Below, one piece after another: positions 54,932 to 63,631 of a stretch of DNA of 64,000 bases (positions are counted from its first letter, which is position 1; each line of letters opens with the position of its first letter). The notes under the pieces are model-generated. The model made no database searches. It had not been told where the DNA came from and was given only the letters and a program-made list of their open reading frames with translations. A program made the translations under genes and the position numbers. Source of the DNA: Ponticaulis profundi (lineage in GTDB: Bacteria > Pseudomonadota > Alphaproteobacteria > Caulobacterales > Hyphomonadaceae); NCBI RefSeq assembly GCF_042659465.1, contig NZ_JBHSSW010000028.1, positions 186,001 through 250,000 on the forward strand. Direction: 5' to 3'.

Positions 54932-56769
54932 GTCTCAGAGGTCTCCAGATCGTCGTCTTCGGTTTCGGCGGCCTTATCCATCACACCTTCCACAAGCTTC
55001 AGGAGAGCGCGCCTACGGGCTTTGTAGAAAGCATCAAAGTCATCAGCTCGCATCGTGGCCGGATCGATGAAGTGACCAGCTAGAATTTCATCCATGCCGT
55101 CGTCAGAAAGACCAACCTGCTCATGGTTCTGAATTTGATTCAGATATTGCGACGGCGCCTTGGCTCCAATCATCCGATTGACTTTAAATGAGATGGGCGT
55201 CTTGTTGACGACCGCATTGTAGACGGATGGCGGATAGCCCGCTTTTTCACACCAGTCGCGTGGGAAGATATGATGGATATCGAGCGCGATCCCATCTTTC
55301 TCAAGCTCGTCCACTGTGCCTTTCCAGAAGAAGTCTTTGGCACCCTGGCGCAACACCAAAACGTTCAGCCCCTTATAAGCCGCTGAGTTTCTGGTCCGCA
55401 GTGTATCGAGACGACTTGGTTGGAATGATGCATCAATAATGGTGCGTGGAAGATCAGTCTTCTGCTCTTCGGTTGGATCAGCTTCGCCGAGTCCAATCCA
55501 GATCATCAGTTCTTCAAGGTCATTAGCGATCCGGGTTTCTACGGCGCCGCCATAAAGCTCACCGAACACACCGCACCAGAACCACTTCGATAGCTTCTCG
55601 AAGATTTTCGGTTCCATCCAGCGATTACCCAACAGAACCATGACAGCTGCAATCGGAACCAGCTGTGTGCGATACGGCAATTCATCAGATGAGAAGAACC
55701 GTTCACGACGCATGAATTTCGCCGCCTGGATGAAGCCTTGCTCCACCTTGTCGGCCCATTCCTTGTAGTCATCGAGGTCCAGTGTGAGCACTGTTGCACG
55801 CTTTGCGCTGACGGCGGTCGCCAGTTTGCCCCTCTTGCCCTCTAAGAGATCCGTAGAGCGCTTCTCATAAGTTTTTAGGAGTGATATGGCCTGAAGGAAG
55901 TCTGTGGGCTCTACGGTGCTTAAAATCGCTTCTTGGTGAACGCGCTTCACGCGGCCCTCGACCTTTCTCAGGTCACTTCCATACCAGTCGTCGCGAAGGT
56001 TGAAGTTGTCTGCGGCAAAACTGGCTGTGACGAGTTCGAACACCGAAAGCGGAACACCGCCAGTGTTCACCTTCTCGAACACCAGACAGACCGCTTCTTT
56101 GCTGGTCGCCTTCTTCAATTCGATTACCGGCACCTGATAGTTTCGATAGGCGTTCAGCACTTGACGACGAAACTTCATATAGTCGCCAAACCGGTCTGGA
56201 TTGTGCTCCTGAAGGCTTTCTTCCCACGCATCTGAATTCAGAATCTGATTGCACGGGAAGTAGAAGGCTTTGCACTCATTCTCTGGCGTTGAAAGGTCGA
56301 GGTCGATCTTCCGGCCAAAGTCAGATTTGATCATGCGGTCTTCATCAACGGCGATGATGGACTCATCCAGCCGGTCATCCTGAAGCGCCAGTTCGATGTC
56401 GATGTAATAGTATCGTTTGATCGCCTTCTTTTTGGCGTCAGTCGTGTTCACTGGCTTATCGAGAGCAAGTGTCTGCGTAAGAGACGTCAGGCGCTGCTGG
56501 CCGTCCAGGATCAGGCGTTCTGGTTCAGTCTTCGAGTTGGCCAAAGTGACGTTCTCAACGGGGCGAACCTGAAACCGGACATCGCCGCCAGTTTCCAGCA
56601 ACATCACAGCCCCCACAGGGAATGACCTGGCAATCGAGACCAGCAGGGATCGGATATGGTCGTCATCCCAAACCCAGCCACGCTGAAAGTCTGGCAGTTG
56701 AAGTTTGCCTTCCGTGATTTCACGGATCAAATCCGGCAAACTGGCTTTGGTGCTGTCAAACGTACTCAT
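54928..56769 (-). CDS. DUF262/DUF1524 (GmrSD-like) protein embedded in the restriction operon
   Basis: 613 residues. The N-terminal DUF262 domain (ParB/GmrS-type NTPase) shows QLPDFQRGWVW (24-34) and DGQQRLTSL (89-97). The C-terminal part carries DUF1524 with LDIHHIFPRDWC (496-507), an HNH-type nuclease site, followed by an N-containing helix. In GmrSD this pair cuts DNA with modified cytosines; in other systems it senses or cuts phage DNA. Start and end overlap or abut both neighbours, so it is an integral part of the operon. Confidence 0.92.
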   Translation of the reverse strand: MSTFDSTKASLPDLIREITEGKLQLPDFQRGWVWDDDHIRSLLVSIARSFPVGAVMLLETGGDVRFQVRPVENVTLANSKTEPERLILDGQQRLTSLTQTLALDKPVNTTDAKKKAIKRYYYIDIELALQDDRLDESIIAVDEDRMIKSDFGRKIDLDLSTPENECKAFYFPCNQILNSDAWEESLQEHNPDRFGDYMKFRRQVLNAYRNYQVPVIELKKATSKEAVCLVFEKVNTGGVPLSVFELVTASFAADNFNLRDDWYGSDLRKVEGRVKRVHQEAILSTVEPTDFLQAISLLKTYEKRSTDLLEGKRGKLATAVSAKRATVLTLDLDDYKEWADKVEQGFIQAAKFMRRERFFSSDELPYRTQLVPIAAVMVLLGNRWMEPKIFEKLSKWFWCGVFGELYGGAVETRIANDLEELMIWIGLGEADPTEEQKTDLPRTIIDASFQPSRLDTLRTRNSAAYKGLNVLVLRQGAKDFFWKGTVDELEKDGIALDIHHIFPRDWCEKAGYPPSVYNAVVNKTPISFKVNRMIGAKAPSQYLNQIQNHEQVGLSDDGMDEILAGHFIDPATMRADDFDAFYKARRRALLKLVEGVMDKAAETEDDDLETSET

Positions 56770-57222
56770 CTAATGATCCAATATTTCCAGTGTCTTCAGC
56801 TCGACGTCGAATTCCCAGAACTCAACATCTGGAGGTACAAGATGGAAGCGGGTTCGCAGGTAGTAAGCGCCGAGTGACTCACCGCTCGATTTCTTTTTAC
56901 TCTTCTGAATGAAAAATATTTTCCGGAATGTGCTCGGTGCGATGTGAAAATAATACATCGCCTCACTCCAGTTTTGGATTTTGGCGCTCGGCATATTGTC
57001 GCCAGATGTCCATGTGTGAGATTTACATTCAACCAACACTCTTGGTTCGTCGGAGCCTAGGTCGAACTTATGGTGTTTCTTGCGATTGCCGACACCTACA
57101 AGGGCCTCATAGTCATATCTTGTGCGAATGCCTTTCTGCTCCAAAACGGCTTTCGCAATGTCTTCGAAGTCACGTCCCGCATGAGCGTTACTGATAGATC
57201 CGATCCGTTGAAAATTACTCAT
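56770..57222 (-). CDS. Small PD-(D/E)XK-like nuclease
   Basis: 150 residues. The nuclease core is HAGRDFEDIAKAVLEQKG (helix with E20), then D54 in KFDLG and E65-x-K67 in LVECKSHTW, the D-x10-E-x-K spacing of this fold. The C-terminal half is a small alpha/beta segment ending in FWEFDVELKTLEIL. Its stop TAG directly touches the next ATG, and its start overlaps the hsdS stop by four bases. It is probably an accessory nuclease of the system; it is not an HsdR piece. Confidence 0.75.
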   Translation of the reverse strand: MSNFQRIGSISNAHAGRDFEDIAKAVLEQKGIRTRYDYEALVGVGNRKKHHKFDLGSDEPRVLVECKSHTWTSGDNMPSAKIQNWSEAMYYFHIAPSTFRKIFFIQKSKKKSSGESLGAYYLRTRFHLVPPDVEFWEFDVELKTLEILDH

Positions 57223-58706
57223 GCGGCGTCTTTCTCCGCCTTGATCCGTTCCAGCAGAACAGAGGCGGGTTCATCATTTGGGTCTTGTGGGACGAGTTGG
57301 CCGGAAAAGGCCTTCTTCAGGATGGATTGGCGAAGGGATTCAGATTGTTGAAGCGAGGCCGCTAACTCGTCTGTAATTCTTTGGTATTCACTCTCTATGA
57401 CTTCGATGCGGCGATTTATTTCTGCCATCTCTTCCATTGAACAGAGCGGCAGAATGATATTGACCATTCTTGTGAGACCTAGGTCTTGGTTGCCTACGCC
57501 ATGAGTGTACCGCTGAGACTGCGCGTAGCAATCCGGACCATTCAGCGCATTTTGCAAGTAAAACGGTTCAAGCGACTGAGTGATTTTGAGAACCGCCACA
57601 TGAACCCAAACATTGAATTCCCGCTCATATGTGTTCACTCTGGCGATACCAGTGGTGCCGCCTTTAGTATAAAGAATGTCCCCAACTTCGGGCTTACATC
57701 TGACGGAAAGTTCCTCATGCAGCTCTGGTGAGATGAACTTTACATTCTCGAAATCGATGCCGTGGGGACGGATGTTTCCTCCGGAGAGAAATGGGATTCC
57801 GGTATCAGAATATTTCGGACTGTAATGGGGCCCGTCTTTCACTGACCAAACCAATGAACCCAACTTCACCCATTTCCAACATTGAGGGATCGCCCCAAAA
57901 GAGGATACGTCTTCACTCGTTATGGGCGTTGGGTCTTTGTGCTGGCGAGGCTTACTCGGTTTTTTGCCCGGTTTGCCGTTGGCTTCCCAGTCTTTAATGG
58001 CGGCTTTCCACTCGGTGAGTTGTTCGGCGTAGCGAGATTCTCGTTCTTTCTGGATACGGTCCAGCAGCTGATCAGCAGTTTCGAGCTTGTCGGCGTTCTT
58101 CTTCCGCCAGGCTTCGGTCAGTTTACCTTCAAAGGCGTGTTTCAGAACGGCCTGACGATAGACCTCCAGCTGCGCCTTGGCGGTTTTCAGGCTCTCAATG
58201 CCTTTATCCAGCTCAGAGAAGAGTTCTTCAATCTTCGCCACAATCCGACGCTGTTCGTTGAGTGGAGGGATAGGCAGTTGAACGTGTGCTATTTCATGCC
58301 GCGCAAATCCATTTTGGGCGGATCGTGAAATCATCTTCAGCGGCGTTTGCAGGATAGACGTCTGAAGTATGTAAAATACGTACCTCTTATCCAGAAGCCT
58401 GCTGTCGAAAATGGTCTTAGCTAACGCCACATTGTAGGCGCCCTTCATTCCGGTAACGATTCTACCCAGAGAAGCGCCGTAACGGGCAATCAGGACGTCA
58501 TCTGTTTCACAGAACTTAGTGACACGGTCATCGGGCACATAAGTCGGAACCGGCTTTAGCCCGAAGTCTCGAATTTGTAGTAGTCTGACGTATCCGTCTT
58601 GTGGGCTGTAAACAAATTCAGACTTTGGCGGTTGGCTACCACCTTGAACATCCATCACGTCGCCTAGAGAAGCGCAAACCCAGCTTGATGGAATTTCTTC
58701 ACTCAC
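57219..58706 (-). CDS. hsdS: Type I restriction-modification system, specificity subunit HsdS
   Basis: 495 residues with the two-fold plan of HsdS: target-recognition domain 1 (about 1-140, with ISRSAQNGFARHEIAHVQLPIPP), a central coiled-coil spacer (NEQRRIVAKIEELFSELDKGIESLKTAK and following), domain 2 (about 265-425, GIPFLSGGNIRPHGI), and a second coiled coil (INRRIEVIESEYQRITDEL). It sets the DNA sequence bound by the complex. The site itself cannot be read from the protein. Confidence 0.95.
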   Translation of the reverse strand: MSEEIPSSWVCASLGDVMDVQGGSQPPKSEFVYSPQDGYVRLLQIRDFGLKPVPTYVPDDRVTKFCETDDVLIARYGASLGRIVTGMKGAYNVALAKTIFDSRLLDKRYVFYILQTSILQTPLKMISRSAQNGFARHEIAHVQLPIPPLNEQRRIVAKIEELFSELDKGIESLKTAKAQLEVYRQAVLKHAFEGKLTEAWRKKNADKLETADQLLDRIQKERESRYAEQLTEWKAAIKDWEANGKPGKKPSKPRQHKDPTPITSEDVSSFGAIPQCWKWVKLGSLVWSVKDGPHYSPKYSDTGIPFLSGGNIRPHGIDFENVKFISPELHEELSVRCKPEVGDILYTKGGTTGIARVNTYEREFNVWVHVAVLKITQSLEPFYLQNALNGPDCYAQSQRYTHGVGNQDLGLTRMVNIILPLCSMEEMAEINRRIEVIESEYQRITDELAASLQQSESLRQSILKKAFSGQLVPQDPNDEPASVLLERIKAEKDAA

Positions 58707-61471
58707 CCCGTCAGTACCTCATTCAATTCGCTGATCACGCTATCCATTTCATCCCCGAACAGCTGATACATTTTACCCATGCCGCCTTTGGCATCGAAAG
58801 GCGTGCTTTCCAGATCGTCTCTGTCCAGATGGTGTGAGGTAGAAATGTGTTCGCGGATCATGTGAAGCCATGACATCTGTTCTTCATTGAATTTGTCACC
58901 GGCACCGGCATGGCGTTTCATGATCCAGTTTTGAAAATTGCGTCGAACGGTGTCTGAAAATGGTGAGAGAGTTTCATCAATGCCGGTGACGCGACGGATG
59001 AGCGCCACAAGCGCTGTCAGCTCACTCACCGGGTTGTTTCCGCGGTACTCATCGAGATGGGCATAGGCCCGCCAGACGTTGAGTGGTGCCAGCTTTGGCT
59101 TGTCTGATTTCAGCTTCTCCATCAGATCGCGGATCATCTCATATGTGATGGTAGAGCGCCGGGCAGGCTGGCTGTAGAAGATGGTCAGCGCGCCGATTTC
59201 GTCTTTGTGCTCTGCAAGGTAGGATTCAAAATCTGTCTTCAGCGCTTTGGCGTTTTCATCCGCATCACCTTGCCAGCCGACTTTCGTCACCTGGTCCAGC
59301 GTTTCATGATCGATGGTTTGTTCGTGGTCCCGACGGATCGTGTCGAGCAGTTCGACAACTTCACCGGTCAGAAATTTGGTGGCATCGCCGATCAGTTCGT
59401 CTTTCGCCTTTGCTACCGCTTCCGGTTTCGGCTCTTCATCAGCGGACACCGGATCGATGACCCTCGCTTTCTGATCAATCGTGTCGGGATCGACGGCGTG
59501 CAGTAATTGCTGGACCATATTCTGAACGGAAATACCGCCAGTGGCTTGCTTGATCCGTTCATGCTCCTGTTTAGTGATCTGACGATCCAATCGCGCCAGA
59601 CGGCCAGCCAGTGACGAGACGGCCTCTTCATCCCGGACACCCATCATCAATGCCGTTGCCAAATCCTTCATTGGTACGGATGGCTTGGTGTCGAGTGGTG
59701 GGCTGGTGGTTTTCACCGACTTCGTAACGCCCACAGCATCGACCAACACATAATGGGTTTTGGCGCCGTTGGCCGATGGCGTGACGAGTTTCAGCTTTTC
59801 TGCATCGAGTGTACGGGTGCCGCGACCCTTCATCTGTTCGAAATAGTTTTTCGACTTCACATCCCGCATGAAGAGCAAGCATTCTAGTGGCTTTACGTCG
59901 GTACCGGTGGCGATCATGTCCACGGTGACGGCGATACGCGGATAATAGTTGTTCCGGAACTGAGAGAGGACCGATTTCGGGTCTTCGTCGGCCTGGTAGG
60001 TGACCTTTTTGCAGAACTCATTGCCTTCGCCGAACTCTTCCCGGACTGTCTGGATGATGTCATCCGCATGGCTGTCGGTCTTGGCAAAGATCAGCGTCTT
60101 TGGTGTTTCTGTCCGGCCCGGAAAGATGTTGGGTAGCTGATTTTTGAATTCCTTGATGACTGTTCTGATCTGGTCCGGATTGACGACGGATTTATCGAGC
60201 TGTTTCGCTGTATAGGTCGTGTCTTCATCAGCCTGTTCCCAGCGTTTGCGCCGGGTCAGGCGTTCTCGACGTTCTACATCCTGACCGGACTTCACGGTGA
60301 CGCCGTTTTGAGTGACCTCGGTCTCAATGAGGAAGACCTCACCCTGAACATTCACGCCATCAATGACGGCATCTTCATGGGTATATTCCGAGACAACATT
60401 TTTCTTGAAGAAACCAAAAGTGCGGTTGTCCGGCGTGGCGGTGAGGCCAACCAGATAGCTATCGAAATATTCCAGCACCTGCCGCCACAAATTGTAGATA
60501 GACCTGTGACACTCATCTATGATGATAACGTCGTAGAATTCAGGTGGGACCTTTGCGTTGTACTCAACGGGCAGCGGCTCTTTGGTCTTCAGCAAGCTCT
60601 CAGCCGGGTTCTCTTCTTCAGCGGCTTCATCGAGTGGTTCGCCCTTCAGGATCGAATACATCCGTTGGATGGTGCAGATGGAGACTTCGGCATCAGCTGG
60701 CACGTATGACGAGGTCAGACGCCTGGCATTATACAGCTCAGAGAATTTGCGGTTGTCATCATTCGGCTCAAACGCGATGAATTCACCTTCGGCTTGTTCG
60801 CCGAGGTTTTTGGTATCGACCAGAAACAGAATGCGTTTGGCTTTGGCGTGTTTCAGAAGCCGGTAACTCGATGTGATGGCCGTAAAGGTTTTCCCAGCTC
60901 CTGTCGCAAGCTGGATCAGGGCTCGTGGTTTATCCGCTTTGAAGCTTTCTTCCAGATTGGTGATCGCCGTAATCTGGCAATCACGAAGACCCTTTGTGTT
61001 CAGTTCTGGTAGGTCCTGAAGACGCGCCCTGAATGATTTTTCTTCGTTGAACCATGCAAGCAGTGTTTCCGGCTGATGGAATGAGAACACTTCGCGTGAT
61101 CGCGGTTTTGGATCACGGCCATTGGTGAAACGCGTAATCTCACCAGTCGACTCATAGACGAATGGCAGGGGTTCTGAGTTATTCACCCATTTGAGCTGAG
61201 CTGCCGCATATCCACCGGATTGCTCCTCAACGGTAGTGATTTTATGGCCCCAGTCTTCGGGCTTCGCCTCAATCACACCAACGGCTTTGCGATCCACAAA
61301 CAGAGCGTAATCAACTGGTCCGACATCCGTCTGATATTCTCTGACGGCGATGCCTTTGGCTTCATTATGATCGATACGGTTCTTGTCCTGAACTGCCCAG
61401 CCAGCGGCTCTCAGCATCCCATCGATATTATCACGGGCTAGTTGCTCGGCTGTTTGGTTTGGTGCTGGCAA
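58703..61471 (-). CDS. hsdR: Type I restriction-modification system, endonuclease/translocase subunit HsdR
   Basis: 922 residues from a TTG at 61471 with GAGG five bases upstream; no nearby ATG is in frame. The N-terminal nuclease site is D54...E68-A-K70 (VDYALFVDRKAVGVIEAK). The translocase has Walker A ATGAGKT (189-195) and DECH (319-322), then helicase motifs in the second lobe (FMRDVKSKNYFEQMKGRGTR). A helical C-domain binds the methylase core. It is the first gene of the operon. Confidence 0.95.
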   Translation of the reverse strand: MPAPNQTAEQLARDNIDGMLRAAGWAVQDKNRIDHNEAKGIAVREYQTDVGPVDYALFVDRKAVGVIEAKPEDWGHKITTVEEQSGGYAAAQLKWVNNSEPLPFVYESTGEITRFTNGRDPKPRSREVFSFHQPETLLAWFNEEKSFRARLQDLPELNTKGLRDCQITAITNLEESFKADKPRALIQLATGAGKTFTAITSSYRLLKHAKAKRILFLVDTKNLGEQAEGEFIAFEPNDDNRKFSELYNARRLTSSYVPADAEVSICTIQRMYSILKGEPLDEAAEEENPAESLLKTKEPLPVEYNAKVPPEFYDVIIIDECHRSIYNLWRQVLEYFDSYLVGLTATPDNRTFGFFKKNVVSEYTHEDAVIDGVNVQGEVFLIETEVTQNGVTVKSGQDVERRERLTRRKRWEQADEDTTYTAKQLDKSVVNPDQIRTVIKEFKNQLPNIFPGRTETPKTLIFAKTDSHADDIIQTVREEFGEGNEFCKKVTYQADEDPKSVLSQFRNNYYPRIAVTVDMIATGTDVKPLECLLFMRDVKSKNYFEQMKGRGTRTLDAEKLKLVTPSANGAKTHYVLVDAVGVTKSVKTTSPPLDTKPSVPMKDLATALMMGVRDEEAVSSLAGRLARLDRQITKQEHERIKQATGGISVQNMVQQLLHAVDPDTIDQKARVIDPVSADEEPKPEAVAKAKDELIGDATKFLTGEVVELLDTIRRDHEQTIDHETLDQVTKVGWQGDADENAKALKTDFESYLAEHKDEIGALTIFYSQPARRSTITYEMIRDLMEKLKSDKPKLAPLNVWRAYAHLDEYRGNNPVSELTALVALIRRVTGIDETLSPFSDTVRRNFQNWIMKRHAGAGDKFNEEQMSWLHMIREHISTSHHLDRDDLESTPFDAKGGMGKMYQLFGDEMDSVISELNEVLTG

Positions 61472-61651
61472 TCATCCTCGGATGTGATCCACACACCCGC
61501 TCCCCCGGTCGCAATCTTCAATAGATTCCGGATGATATGCGCCATGACTTCAGGCGGCAAGATTTTGTTTCAAAACTGTTTCTCAGAACGCCGGGGGAAA
61601 AATCGATTTCGGGGATAAATAACTTTGCATTCAACATACGAGGTTATTCAA

Positions 61652-62134
61652 ATGCATACTGAACAAAACACAAAACTGACAGAGAAGCTAAACGGCTCTC
61701 AAATTACGGATACGCTGCTCAGCTCGGCACTTGGCAAGGACGGTGCGGCCAACAATCACAAACTGAACTGGAAGCAACGCTATGAACTGATACAAGAGAT
61801 TGAAAACACTCTATCCAGTCACCTTACGCCCGATACAAAGTCTTTGCTAAGGGAGATCAGACCGGAATTCTCTCCTCCCAATAGCGATCTGACCCAGCAG
61901 TTAGCGCTACGTTTGTTGTTCATAGACATGAAGGGTACCGAATCTGAGTTGGGTGAAGCGCTCCTCTCCGAATTGGAAACTAATGATCACGTCAACGCGC
62001 CATTTTTTCGAGAAGCTATAGATCGAGGTGAAAATCTATATGATGCCGAGACCGATCACTTCGATACGTCTCGAATGCACAATAGCTTCACGGTAGGCGC
62101 AACTTTTTTAAGTCGCTTCCAAAAACGTTGCTGA
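61652..62134 (+). CDS. Island protein of unknown function
   Basis: 160 residues from the ATG at 61652, which has GAGG nine bases upstream. It is largely helical and acidic (ITDTLLSSALGKDG, KQRYELIQEIENTLSSHL, LTQQLALRLLFIDMKGTESELGEALLSELET). No family is recognised. It is divergent from hsdR across a 180-base gap and could regulate that operon, though no DNA-binding motif is clear. Its last 27 bases overlap the convergent resolvase gene. Confidence 0.6.
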   Translation: MHTEQNTKLTEKLNGSQITDTLLSSALGKDGAANNHKLNWKQRYELIQEIENTLSSHLTPDTKSLLREIRPEFSPPNSDLTQQLALRLLFIDMKGTESELGEALLSELETNDHVNAPFFREAIDRGENLYDAETDHFDTSRMHNSFTVGATFLSRFQKRC

Positions 62135-62686
62135 TCGCCCACCGGGAACATACCGATAGATGGTACTAACAGATACTCCTAGCTCATCGGCAATCTCTGA
62201 TACGTTCAGATTGCCCTGAGCTAAGAGTGCCCTTGCCACGTCTATTTGATGAGGCTTCATCGCTGCAGGTCGCCCCCCGACTCGTCCTTTGGACCGCGCG
62301 TGTTCCAAGCCCGCAATCGTTCGTTCACGGATCAACTGCCTCTCGAACTCTCCAAAGGCACCGACGATCTGAAATATAAGTTGCCCCATGGATGAAGATG
62401 TATCGATGGTCTCGGACAGGGATTGAAACTGAATGCCTCTGTCTTTCAGGTCATCCATAGTGGCGAGAAGCTGGCGGAGAGATCGCGCCATGCGGTCCAA
62501 CTTGTATACGACAATGGTATCGCCAGGGCGTGCAAATGTCAGAAGCTCTTTTAGCCTCGGCCTGTCAAATTGTGCACCTGATGCTGTCTCGACAAAGATG
62601 CGTTCACATCCTGCTGCTTCTAGTGCTTCTTCCTGAAGCTTCGTATCCTGATCTCGTGTTGAAACCCGTCCATAACCAATTTTCAT
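62108..62686 (-). CDS. Serine recombinase (resolvase/invertase family)
   Basis: 192 residues. The catalytic Ser9 is in GYGRVSTRDQD; KLDRMARSLRQLL and FGEFERQLIRERT are standard. The C-terminal HTH is NVSEIADELGVSVSTIYRYV. It could resolve transposon cointegrates or invert DNA. No transposase or inverted-repeat ends are visible around it, so it may be left over from a Tn3-like element or serve the island itself. Confidence 0.93.
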   Translation of the reverse strand: MKIGYGRVSTRDQDTKLQEEALEAAGCERIFVETASGAQFDRPRLKELLTFARPGDTIVVYKLDRMARSLRQLLATMDDLKDRGIQFQSLSETIDTSSSMGQLIFQIVGAFGEFERQLIRERTIAGLEHARSKGRVGGRPAAMKPHQIDVARALLAQGNLNVSEIADELGVSVSTIYRYVPGGRSATFLEAT

Positions 62687-62814
62687 GCCATCTCCTTACG
62701 GACTATTTATAGCAGAAACGGTGAAATTTTTCCAGTGAGACGCCCGCAATTGAAAAAGCGTTACCGGACGAAATATTCATTACTTTTAGTGGGTAAGGAG
62801 GTTTCTGGCATTCT

Positions 62815-63024
62815 TTGCGAGAAACCTTGGTATTTGGAACCATTGCGCAGCATATAGGTTGTGACAAATATGGACCTTGTAAGGTGAACGATGATTTTTG
62901 GAGTCAGTGTGATTGCTTCATTAAATCTTTGGCACTATATAGGTTCATGAACGACAGATCGGTTGAGGTGCCTTTTGGTGCCGACAGCGTTCTCCCGCCC
63001 TTAGCGATAAGGGTCCACGCGTGA
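62815..63024 (+). CDS. Doubtful small gene between resolvase and the right-end genes
   Basis: A 69-residue frame starting at TTG, 13 bases after a perfect ribosome site AAGGAGG (62795-62801) and ended 39 bases before a terminator. The protein (with a CDKYGPCK segment) resembles nothing that I know. The spacing to the ribosome site is long, and no better start exists in any frame. A weak promoter may lie at 62750-62779. Confidence 0.25.
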   Translation: MRETLVFGTIAQHIGCDKYGPCKVNDDFWSQCDCFIKSLALYRFMNDRSVEVPFGADSVLPPLAIRVHA

Positions 63025-63094
63025 TGCGAGATAGGGGAAACCCAAAGCGGAAAACCGAGTACATAAGGGCGTCTTTTGGCGCCCTTATCTTTTT
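62998..63094 (+). terminator. Run of hairpins ending in an intrinsic terminator
   Basis: A six-base stem CCCTTA/TAAGGG with a GCGA tetraloop (62998-63013), a short GGG-GAAA-CCC hairpin (about 63037-63046), then a nine-base stem ATAAGGGCG/CGCCCTTAT (63063-63088) and five T. The terminator points rightward and overlaps the end of the leftward gene at 63085. It implies a rightward transcript from the 62.7-63.0 kb region. Confidence 0.6.
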
Positions 63095-63630
63095 GGGTTG
63101 AATGAAAGTTTTTTTCCTTCGATTGCCTTGTCTATGACTAGTTTAAATCTGACTTTCTGCATTCGGTAGGTTGGAACAATAGTTCTGGGATCAGGGCTAT
63201 AGGCGCTTTCGACAAAAATTCTTAGCTCGCAGTCGCCATGCCTTGCCTTCCTGACCCGAAAGAACATCCGATACTCACCATCGACACCATCGATGCGACT
63301 GGAAAGCTGGAAGAAGTTTTGTTCTGGCGTCAAAAAAACTTTCGCATCGCAAAGCGCTGCAATCATCTGCGGAATCTTTTTGGATAGGTCGTACCGCTCT
63401 GGGCAGAACGCTCTCTTTGCTTTGTTATCCATCACGCAAGCGGATTCGCGATGAACTCCTTCAACAAAAGCTTCAGTGTAACAGTGGTTCGAGAACTGTA
63501 TCAGCACCTTAGTGCCTGCTGGACGAAGCTTGGTTTCTACTACAAGAACGGCGTCGTCCAGATGGGCAAGACAGTACCTTGTCCCTTCAATCCAAATTTC
63601 TGACTTAGGAATCGGAGTAGAGTCCGGCAT
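63085..63630 (-). CDS. Island protein of unknown function
   Basis: 181 residues. The sequence suggests a beta-rich domain (EIWIEGTRYCLAHLDDAVLVVETKLRP, VLIQFSNHCYTEAFVEGV) with a second beta-rich half (FFQLSSRIDGVDGEYRMFFRV, CELRIFVESAY). A loose likeness to PilZ-type barrels is not strong enough to name it. Its ATG follows the upstream HTH gene's stop by one base, so the two are one operon. Confidence 0.65.
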   Translation of the reverse strand: MPDSTPIPKSEIWIEGTRYCLAHLDDAVLVVETKLRPAGTKVLIQFSNHCYTEAFVEGVHRESACVMDNKAKRAFCPERYDLSKKIPQMIAALCDAKVFLTPEQNFFQLSSRIDGVDGEYRMFFRVRKARHGDCELRIFVESAYSPDPRTIVPTYRMQKVRFKLVIDKAIEGKKLSFNPKR

Positions 63631-63631
63631 C

